12,957 nt of DNA from Bacteroidota bacterium (lineage in GTDB: Bacteria; Bacteroidota; Ignavibacteria; SZUA-365; JAADGX01). The translations under genes were made by a program, and so were the position numbers. Shown here piece by piece: positions 7,599 through 12,957 of the stretch (positions within the stretch are counted from its first letter, which is position 1; each line of letters opens with the position of its first letter). The notes beneath the pieces are model-generated. The model saw nothing but the letters and a program-made list of their open reading frames with translations, ran no database searches and was not told where the DNA came from. The stretch lies in the NCBI GenBank assembly GCA_027021285.1, contig JALUUP010000182.1, forward strand, positions 1 through 12,957. The letters are read 5' to 3'.

Positions 7599-8549
7599 TT
7601 ACTCCTCGAAATAGCCAATAGAGGAGAATTTCTTGATGCGGTCTTTGACGCGCTTGTCGGGTGTGGATTTGAGCAGGTCTTCCAACTCTTCCCGGAGCGT
7701 ATTCTTGAGCATGTATGCGGCTTCCGCCGGGTTGCGATGCGCCCCTCCGCGCGGCTCCTCGATGATCCTGTCGATCACGCCGAGTTCGAGCAGGTCGTTT
7801 CCGGTCAGCTTGAGCGACTCCGCCGCCTGTTCCTTGTATTCCCAGCTTCGCCAGAGGATGCTTGAACACGATTCAGGGGCAATGACGGAATACCAGGTGT
7901 TTTCCATCATGAGGATGCGGTCGCCGATACCGATACCAAGGGCTCCTCCTGACGCGCCTTCGCCAATGATGGCGACGATGATGGGAACCCGCAGTCGGCA
8001 CATCTCGAACAGGTTCCGTGCGATCGATTCCGCTTGTCCCCGCTCCTCGGCTCCGATGCCGGGATAGGCGCCCGGCGTATCGATCAAGGTTATCACCGGC
8101 TTGTCGAATTTCTCCGCCATTTTCATCAGCCGCAGCGCCTTGCGGTAGCCTTCAGGGTTGGCCATGCCGAAATTCCGGTAGAGGTTGGATTTCGTGTCCC
8201 TTCCTTTCTGGTGGCCGATGAACATGACTGTTTTGTCATCAAGCCGCCCGAACCCGCCTACAATGGCGTGGTCGTCCCCGAAGTGTCGATCGCCATGCAG
8301 CTCGATGAAATCCGTTCCCATCATTTCCAGGTAGTCCATGGTCAGGGGACGGTCGGGGTGGCGAGCGAGCTGCACGCGCTGCCAGCGGGACAGGCTGGAA
8401 AAAATCGATTTTCGCAAATCATTCACCCGGCGTTCGAGGGCTTCGATTTCAGTCGAGATGTCGAGGTCGCTGGACATCGAGCGCATTTCTTCGATCTTAT
8501 TTTCCAGCTCGATGATGGGTTTTTCAAATTCGAGTATTGTCTTCGCCAT
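7599..8549 (-). CDS. accA: Acetyl-CoA carboxylase carboxyltransferase subunit alpha
   Basis: Alpha subunit of the carboxyltransferase that, with AccD, moves CO2 from biotinyl-BCCP to acetyl-CoA to make malonyl-CoA, the committed step of fatty acid synthesis. The 316 aa align end to end with E. coli AccA (319 aa) as I remember it: FEKPIIELENKI at the N-terminus, HQKGRDTK (113-120), NFGMANPEGYRKALRLM (126-142), DTPGAYPGIGAEERGQ (157-172), the oxyanion GEGASGGAL (196-204) and GGAHRNP (268-274). The start at 8549 matches the family N-terminus; no good Shine-Dalgarno precedes it. The start lies inside the glycosyltransferase gene (26-bp overlap), which suggests translational coupling, and the thioesterase follows 2 bp downstream. 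accD is not in the window. No truncation or unusual residue is seen. Confidence 0.97.
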   Translation of the reverse strand: MAKTILEFEKPIIELENKIEEMRSMSSDLDISTEIEALERRVNDLRKSIFSSLSRWQRVQLARHPDRPLTMDYLEMMGTDFIELHGDRHFGDDHAIVGGFGRLDDKTVMFIGHQKGRDTKSNLYRNFGMANPEGYRKALRLMKMAEKFDKPVITLIDTPGAYPGIGAEERGQAESIARNLFEMCRLRVPIIVAIIGEGASGGALGIGIGDRILMMENTWYSVIAPESCSSILWRSWEYKEQAAESLKLTGNDLLELGVIDRIIEEPRGGAHRNPAEAAYMLKNTLREELEDLLKSTPDKRVKDRIKKFSSIGYFEE

Positions 8550-10581
8550 TGTTTCGTTTTGGTTCCTTGTATGCAGGTTGCGTTCTCAGAAAGGAAATGA
8601 TGGAACGAACCAGGATTTCGAAATCGAGAAATAACGTGTGATTACGAGCGTACTGGACGTCCAGGTGTTCGCGCTCTTCCGACGAAAGCGTTGCTTCCTG
8701 GAGCTCGGCGAGGCCGGTCAACCCTGGTTTTCCGAGGTACAGGTTTTGTGCTTGTTCCGATGTCTCCGAGCGCCCCACGATGGAACGACGTCCCAGCACA
8801 ACGTCAGGCAAGCCGAGGATGAACGTGCGCATGCGGCCCGGACCTGACTTCGAACGGAAAATATAGACAAAGGGAAAGACGAATAGCAAGCCGGGTATGG
8901 CGACGGCCAGGTCGAAAAGGCGTTTGCCCACCCGGTGCGAAAGACGTTCCAGGTTGTACTCGATATCCACCATCGGCAGGGTCCCCAGCTCGTCTATTCC
9001 AGCTTTGCCCACGATGTATTCCATGTTTTGAGCCACAAGGCGGTAGTGTACCGGCATTCCCCGCGTTCGGCTGATGATGGAAAGAATTTCCGCGTACCGC
9101 AAAACCCCCGGGCAAAAAATGACGTTTTGAATCCGGTTTTCATCGATGATCTTGCCGATGTTGTCGGTGCTGCCCAGGATCGGAACGCCTTCGAATGATT
9201 CTCCGATTCGCCGCATGGACGTGTCGATGATTCCTATCAGATGATAGCCGCCGGCTCGGGCCGTACGTAGTTTTTTGATAATATCCGGCGTGAGTTCGTT
9301 TATTCCGACCAGTAACGTCGGGCTTCCATTGAACGGAGAACTGCGGCCCGCGGTGGAAATGAGCTGGCGCAATAATCTCCAGCCGGGAACGCCTACAAGC
9401 GAAATCAACGCCGCGAGCAGAACAACGCCGCGGCTGAATGCAAAATCCTTGAAGAAAAAGACGATGGAAGAGATGATGATGAACGAAAACAACACGCCGA
9501 TCATGGAGCGCGACACGGGATAATCGAATTTCGTGTATGTTCCCGCGAGGAACAGCACGCTGAAGCTGATAAGCACCGTTGCGATGTAGATCGTGGGATA
9601 CGCGTAGGATGGGAACGAAGGGAGGCTCCCGAAGCGAATGAATTCTCCCAGTACCAGGGCGAGGCACACGATGATCATGTCCACGAGAACCGGCCATGCG
9701 CGCCGCATCGACCGCTGCCACCGGCTGAAAACGCTGCGCAAGAAAATACCGAGATTGATGAAAGCGGTTCCCTGTTTGCCCAGTTTCAGGTTTTTTTTCA
9801 CGAAGAGCCGCATGGCCTCGTGGAAATGCGCGGTCGCGTCGATACTGCTCCGCTTGGTGCTCTCTCCGCCGTAATGGATGATCTTGGTTTTGGGCGTGTA
9901 GAAAACGCTCCAGCCCGCCTGGTTGATGCGGTAGCACCAATCCAGGTCTTCGCCGTACATGAAGTACGTTTCATCCAATCCGCCAACTGCCTCGTACACT
10001 TCCCGTCGCAACATCATGAACGAACCGCTGATCGCGTCCACTTCGTATGATTCATCCTCGTTGAGGTAGGTCAAATTGTAGCGAGCGAAAAAGCGCGAGC
10101 GGGGAAAGATGTTGCTGAGGCCGGACAGCTTGGTGAAGGCGACCCATGGAGTTGGGAAACTTCTTCGGCACGCGGGTTCCAGGGTTCCGTCCGGATTGAT
10201 GATCTTGCAACCCGCCATTCCCACCTTCGGGTTTTCTTCGAGAAAGCGGATCATGGTCGGGATGGTGTCTTCCTGAACGAACGTGTCGGGGTTGATCAGA
10301 AGAATGTACTTTCCCCGGCACCGGCGCAGCGCGACGTTGTTTGCGCGCGCAAAGCCGATGTTTTCCCCGGTTTCGATGAGCTTGACGGAAGGAAATTCCC
10401 GGCGCACCATTTCCACGCTGCCGTCAACGGAAGCATTGTCCACGAGGAAGATTTCCGAGGGGATGTCTCCGAGGGAAGCGAAGAGGGAATGAAGAAGGTT
10501 TTCCAGGAGAACCCGGACGTTGTAGTTCACGATGATGATGGAAATCGTAACGTCCACGTCTTCCCGGGAATTGCTGGTCAT
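8524..10581 (-). CDS. Fusion protein: family-2 glycosyltransferase plus degenerate polyprenyl-phosphate sugar-phosphate transferase
   Basis: Membrane enzyme, 685 aa, predicted to act in cell-surface polysaccharide synthesis. Residues 12-270 are a GT-A family-2 domain of the rhamnosyltransferase type: SIIIVNYN (14-21), metal-site INPD (96-99), GGLDETYFMYGEDLDW (200-215). Four membrane segments follow (about 297-318, 329-348, 359-378, 385-402). A Rossmann-like domain at about 418-525 resembles the CoA_binding_3 domain of WcaJ/WbaP-type enzymes. The tail 551-665 matches bacterial sugar transferase ends: KRLFDLAVA (553-561), VLGRRSIVG (595-603), KPGLTGLAEL (618-627), YARNHTLFLDFEIL (644-657). The usual central block (Q-R-x-G, KFRTM, and the catalytic Asp-Glu of LDELPQ) is missing; Leu589-Gly590 stand where Asp-Glu is expected. 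So the GT2 part looks active and the phosphotransferase part inactive. The ATG at 10581 has no clear ribosome site. accA overlaps its end by 26 bp. Confidence 0.87.
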   Translation of the reverse strand: MTSNSREDVDVTISIIIVNYNVRVLLENLLHSLFASLGDIPSEIFLVDNASVDGSVEMVRREFPSVKLIETGENIGFARANNVALRRCRGKYILLINPDTFVQEDTIPTMIRFLEENPKVGMAGCKIINPDGTLEPACRRSFPTPWVAFTKLSGLSNIFPRSRFFARYNLTYLNEDESYEVDAISGSFMMLRREVYEAVGGLDETYFMYGEDLDWCYRINQAGWSVFYTPKTKIIHYGGESTKRSSIDATAHFHEAMRLFVKKNLKLGKQGTAFINLGIFLRSVFSRWQRSMRRAWPVLVDMIIVCLALVLGEFIRFGSLPSFPSYAYPTIYIATVLISFSVLFLAGTYTKFDYPVSRSMIGVLFSFIIISSIVFFFKDFAFSRGVVLLAALISLVGVPGWRLLRQLISTAGRSSPFNGSPTLLVGINELTPDIIKKLRTARAGGYHLIGIIDTSMRRIGESFEGVPILGSTDNIGKIIDENRIQNVIFCPGVLRYAEILSIISRTRGMPVHYRLVAQNMEYIVGKAGIDELGTLPMVDIEYNLERLSHRVGKRLFDLAVAIPGLLFVFPFVYIFRSKSGPGRMRTFILGLPDVVLGRRSIVGRSETSEQAQNLYLGKPGLTGLAELQEATLSSEEREHLDVQYARNHTLFLDFEILVRSIISFLRTQPAYKEPKRNNGEDNTRI

Positions 10582-10600
10582 GGATTAATTTTCGTCGGGT

Positions 10601-10628
10601 ATTGTCGCGCAAGAAAAAGAGCCGGCAA
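10601..10628 (-). promoter_or_regulatory. Candidate promoter overlapping the upstream terminator
   Basis: On the minus strand TTGCCG (10623-10628) and GACAAT (10601-10606) are 16 bp apart, each with 4 of 6 consensus bases. It would start RNA roughly 15 nt before the glycosyltransferase ATG. Half of it lies inside the terminator stem. Weak alone, but the unit needs either a promoter here or read-through. Confidence 0.25.
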
Positions 10629-10638
10629 TGACCGGCTC
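10614..10638 (-). terminator. Intrinsic terminator after the small lipoprotein gene
   Basis: On the minus strand a perfect 7-bp GC-rich stem (GAGCCGG / CCGGCTC at 10632-10638 and 10619-10625) with a 6-nt loop is followed by TTTTT (10614-10618). It starts 34 bp past the lipoprotein stop and ends 32 bp before the glycosyltransferase start. The T-tract is on this side only, so it works for the minus strand. Confidence 0.82.
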
Positions 10639-10672
10639 CTAAAAAATACGTATTGTCTTCTGGAATTGAAAA

Positions 10673-11287
10673 TCAGCTCGGCATGGTGATGCGAGTGATT
10701 TCGTCGATGGTGACGATCGGCAAATGGTATTGAGCGACATATTTCTTTTCCGTCGGGATGGATAGGCCGCCACCGTCGATGTTCGAAACCACGATTTCCA
10801 TGCTTCCGCTGCCAGCTTCGATGACGCGGTTGAGGCCAAGGTCCAGCTCGGTGCTCTCTTTCTTTCCAAAGCGCAATTCGCCGGACACGACGCCGCTCAC
10901 CGTGCTTGTTCCCCGGTTGTCGCCGGTTCCGACAACATAAAAACGCGCCGGGCCTTCGCTGCCGTCGTACGAGGTCGCCGCTCCTTCGGCAAACGCGGGA
11001 AATTGCAGGACGAGAATGGTGGCGACGTTGTTTTCTTCATCGCTGGTTCGAATGATCATGACAGCGCTCTTTGCCTTGACCAGCTTCACAACACCGTCCA
11101 GGATCGCGTCTGCCGGTTCTTCACCGACAAACACGCGCGCGTTTTCGATGATGTATCCCTGGTCCTGATCGATGACTTCGGCGTATCCCGTTTGCGTGGC
11201 TGCGCCTGCTTCCTTGTCTGTCTGCTGTTGCTTCTTTCCGCATCCGAGGACAAGCATTACGGGAATAAGCAGTACCCAGAGCCTCAT
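10673..11287 (-). CDS. Small lipoprotein of unknown function
   Basis: Predicted envelope lipoprotein, 204 aa. The ATG at 11287 is chosen over one 39 bp upstream because AAGGAGG lies 7 nt before it and it gives a compact signal: MRLW, a hydrophobic stretch, then lipobox VLGC with Cys16. A Lys/Gln-rich tether follows (KKQQQTDKE). The mature part is mostly beta-strand by pattern, with several Gly/Thr/Ser turns (for example GTGDNRGTSTVSG), and no Cys, catalytic motif or recognised family. The centre has a run of hydrophobic strands around VMIIRTSDEENNVATILVLQ. It lies 73 bp downstream of pyrC and ends in an intrinsic terminator, so it could be the last gene of the pyr transcript or have its own promoter in that gap. 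A role in pyrimidine metabolism is not implied. I do not recognise it. Confidence 0.78.
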   Translation of the reverse strand: MRLWVLLIPVMLVLGCGKKQQQTDKEAGAATQTGYAEVIDQDQGYIIENARVFVGEEPADAILDGVVKLVKAKSAVMIIRTSDEENNVATILVLQFPAFAEGAATSYDGSEGPARFYVVGTGDNRGTSTVSGVVSGELRFGKKESTELDLGLNRVIEAGSGSMEIVVSNIDGGGLSIPTEKKYVAQYHLPIVTIDEITRITMPS

Positions 11288-11360
11288 AAGGATTCCTCCT
11301 TGTTTGTTGATGGTAAAAACATCCATGCTTGTATGTTGTGATTATTCGAGATGTTCCGAT

Positions 11361-12638
11361 TTACGTGATTTGCCGGATGAAGTGTGTCCTGTTGAAAATG
11401 CCGATGATCTTTCCCGGAAACGATTCTCCATGGAACGGCGTGTTTCTCGATTTGGACCTGGATGTTGCAACGTCGAACGTCCACTGGCGGTTCATGTCGA
11501 ACAGCGTGAGATTGGCCGGTTCGCCGGGCTCCAGCCGTATCTCCCTCAACCCCAGGATGCGGCGTGGATTGGTGGAAAGCTTCTCCACGGCTTCAACCAG
11601 CGTCAGCACGCCGGGGAGAACCAGCTCTCGGAGCGTCAGGCCAACGGCGGTTTCGAGGCCGATGATACCGAAAGGCGCGTACGTGTATTCCACCAGCTTC
11701 TCGTGCGGGGCGTGCGGGGCGTGGTCCGTGGCGATAGCGTCGATAGTACCGTCGCGCAGTCCTTCCTTGATTGCTTCCAGGTCGTCGCGATTGCGAAGCG
11801 GAGGCTTCATCTTCGTATTGGTGTCGAATCCCGCCGTTGCTTCATCGGTCAATGTGAAATGATGGGGCGTCGCTTCGGCGGTTACACGCACGCCGCGTTT
11901 CTTCGCTTCCCTGATGAGTTCCACGGCGCCCGCCGTGCTGACGTGGGAAACATGGTACAACCCCCCGGTGTACTCCGCCAGCAAGAGATCCCGGGCTACC
12001 ATGACGGTTTCGGAAACCGATGGAATCGGTGGGAGGCCGGTGCGTGCTGAGACTGTCCCTTCGTGAACGCAGCCGTTGTTCGCAAGCGCCAGGTCTTCCG
12101 CGTGCTGGATGAGTGGTTTGTTGAACATGAGGGCGTATTCGAAGGCGATGCGCATGAGCTGTGAATTGACGACCGGGGCGCCGTCGTCGGAGAATGCCAC
12201 TGCTCCTGCATCGGCGAGCTCGGCGAGAGGAGCGAGTTCTTCCCCTTCCCTCTTTCTCGTGATAGTAGCCACGGGCAACACATCCACCGCGAATCCAGAT
12301 GCGCGATCGAGTATCGAGCGGATGACTTCCGCGGAGTCGATCGGGGGGTCGGTGTTTGGCATGCAGGCGACGGCGGTAAATCCCCCCGCCGCTGCCGCTG
12401 CCGTCCCCGTGGCAATGGTTTCCTTGTGTTCATATCCCGGTTCGCGAAGATGCACGTGCATATCGCAGAATCCCGGCGCCACGATCGCTTCTTTCAGGTC
12501 GAACGTCTGCACGGACGACGGGGTTGATGGGTCGCCGATCGAGCTGATCGTTCCATCCTCGATGAGAATGTTTGTGACACCATCGCGCCCCGTGACCGGG
12601 TCCACGATGTGGGCATTTTGTAATAGTACTGAGGTCAT
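11361..12638 (-). CDS. pyrC: Dihydroorotase, class I
   Basis: Zinc amidohydrolase that closes N-carbamoyl-L-aspartate to L-dihydroorotate, third step of de novo UMP synthesis, cytoplasmic. The 425 aa match the class I (Bacillus-type) length. Visible ligands and motifs: DMHVHLREPG with His61 and His63, SDDG with Asp151 (bridging ligand in this class), QHAED with His179, HVSHVST with His232, and TDHAPHAPHEK with catalytic Asp305. MPNTDPP (93-99) and STNPRRILGL (355-364) are also typical. All expected metal residues are present, so it should be an active enzyme rather than a PyrX-like pseudo-subunit. Its ATG overlaps the pyrB stop (ATGA, 12635-12638), indicating translational coupling. A 9-bp tandem duplication encodes the repeated His-Ala-Pro at 307-312; this stretch is normal for the family. 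Confidence 0.97.
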   Translation of the reverse strand: MTSVLLQNAHIVDPVTGRDGVTNILIEDGTISSIGDPSTPSSVQTFDLKEAIVAPGFCDMHVHLREPGYEHKETIATGTAAAAAGGFTAVACMPNTDPPIDSAEVIRSILDRASGFAVDVLPVATITRKREGEELAPLAELADAGAVAFSDDGAPVVNSQLMRIAFEYALMFNKPLIQHAEDLALANNGCVHEGTVSARTGLPPIPSVSETVMVARDLLLAEYTGGLYHVSHVSTAGAVELIREAKKRGVRVTAEATPHHFTLTDEATAGFDTNTKMKPPLRNRDDLEAIKEGLRDGTIDAIATDHAPHAPHEKLVEYTYAPFGIIGLETAVGLTLRELVLPGVLTLVEAVEKLSTNPRRILGLREIRLEPGEPANLTLFDMNRQWTFDVATSRSKSRNTPFHGESFPGKIIGIFNRTHFIRQIT

Positions 12639-12957
12639 GAATCCGATTCCTTTCTCGTTCCCAGCAGGTAGAGTACGGCCATTCGCACCGCTACGCCGTT
12701 CGTCACCTGGTCCAGGATGATGGAGGCCGGACCGTCGGCCACGTCCGAACTTATTTCCACTTCGCGATTGAGCGGCCCCGGGTGCAGTACCAGGGGGGGG
12801 CGGGAATGCCGCTCCAGGCGCTCGCTTGTAACGCCGAATGTCTCGCGGTATTCGCGGAGCGAAGGAAACGCCGCCCCTGCTTTGCGTTCGAGTTGGATGC
12901 GCAGCACGTTAATGACATCGCTGAAGTCCAACGCCTCGTCAAGGTTCGTGAAAACCC
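12635..12957 (-). CDS. pyrB: Aspartate carbamoyltransferase catalytic chain, C-terminal part (cut by window edge)
   Basis: The visible 107 codons are the C-terminal third of PyrB, which joins carbamoyl phosphate and L-aspartate, the step before dihydroorotase. The frame is open to the window edge; the start lies outside. Diagnostic segments are LDEALDFSDVINVLRIQLER, the aspartate-loop region PSLREYRETFGVT, HPGPLNREVEIS and VTNGVAVRMAVLYLL at the end, all standard for bacterial ATCases. The end KESDS is short and gives no sign of a fused partner. The TGA overlaps the pyrC ATG by 4 bp. No pyrI (regulatory chain) lies between pyrB and pyrC, so if one exists it is elsewhere. A PyrR-type attenuator upstream cannot be assessed. 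Confidence 0.95.
   Translation of the reverse strand, partial: VFTNLDEALDFSDVINVLRIQLERKAGAAFPSLREYRETFGVTSERLERHSRPPLVLHPGPLNREVEISSDVADGPASIILDQVTNGVAVRMAVLYLLGTRKESDS

Noticed and set aside
7597..7869. N-terminal extension of the thioesterase to 227 aa
   Set aside because: The extension would overlap accA in another frame, has low-complexity Arg-rich sequence, and the family length is about 130-140 aa. The GTG at 7596 has a good ribosome site.
9140..9940. 266-codon minus-strand frame inside the glycosyltransferase gene
   Set aside because: Its translation is Arg/His-rich with no motifs and lies in another frame of a gene with clear domains in this region.
11288..11360. Weak hairpin on the minus strand (AACATAC / GGATGTT then TTT) as a pyrC terminator
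   Set aside because: The stem is short, AT-rich and mismatched, and the tail is interrupted after a few T. It is too weak to claim, though it could attenuate a little.
11706..11730. Tandem GTGCGGGGC repeat as a mobile or slipped repeat
   Set aside because: It encodes His-Ala-Pro twice in the conserved metal-site motif of dihydroorotase, so it is explained by the protein.

Overview
The window reads as ordinary chromosome of a Gram-negative bacterium with moderate GC, most likely from the Bacteroidota/Chlorobiota/Ignavibacteriota (FCB) assemblage. The pointers are two lipoproteins with clear lipoboxes, a PorV/FadL-like outer-membrane barrel, a patatin fused to a BamA-type barrel, and several genes with weak or no Shine-Dalgarno sequence. 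The phylum call is inference from gene content. I see no mobile element, CRISPR array, rRNA or tRNA. Almost everything is on the minus strand; only one complete gene (VanZ-like, 6662-7189) and a possible gene tail at the left edge are on the plus strand.

Reading the minus strand in transcription order from the right edge: the 3' part of pyrB overlaps pyrC by 4 bp (pyrimidine synthesis). After a 73-bp gap comes a small lipoprotein of unknown role, closed by an intrinsic terminator (10614-10638). Only 32 nt after that terminator's T-tract begins a second unit: a 685-aa glycosyltransferase with a family-2 GT head and a tail resembling a polyprenyl-phosphate sugar-phosphate transferase, then accA (26-bp overlap), then a YbgC-like acyl-CoA thioesterase (2-bp gap). 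This unit runs tail to tail into the VanZ-like gene, and the two stop codons share bases.

A 353-bp AT-rich divergent region (6309-6661) separates the VanZ-like gene from an outer-membrane gene set on the minus strand: a 672-aa lipoprotein made of repeated beta-rich modules, a 460-aa beta-barrel 13 bp downstream, a terminator, and an 887-aa patatin-POTRA-barrel protein of the PlpD type. A strong hairpin closes the left end.

The housekeeping parts (pyrB, pyrC, accA, thioesterase) are secure. The less familiar parts are the GT2/phosphoglycosyltransferase fusion, whose sugar-phosphate transferase portion has lost the region holding its catalytic Asp-Glu pair, and the modular lipoprotein/barrel pair beside the patatin autotransporter. 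No finding here proves a new system, but these two loci are the best candidates.
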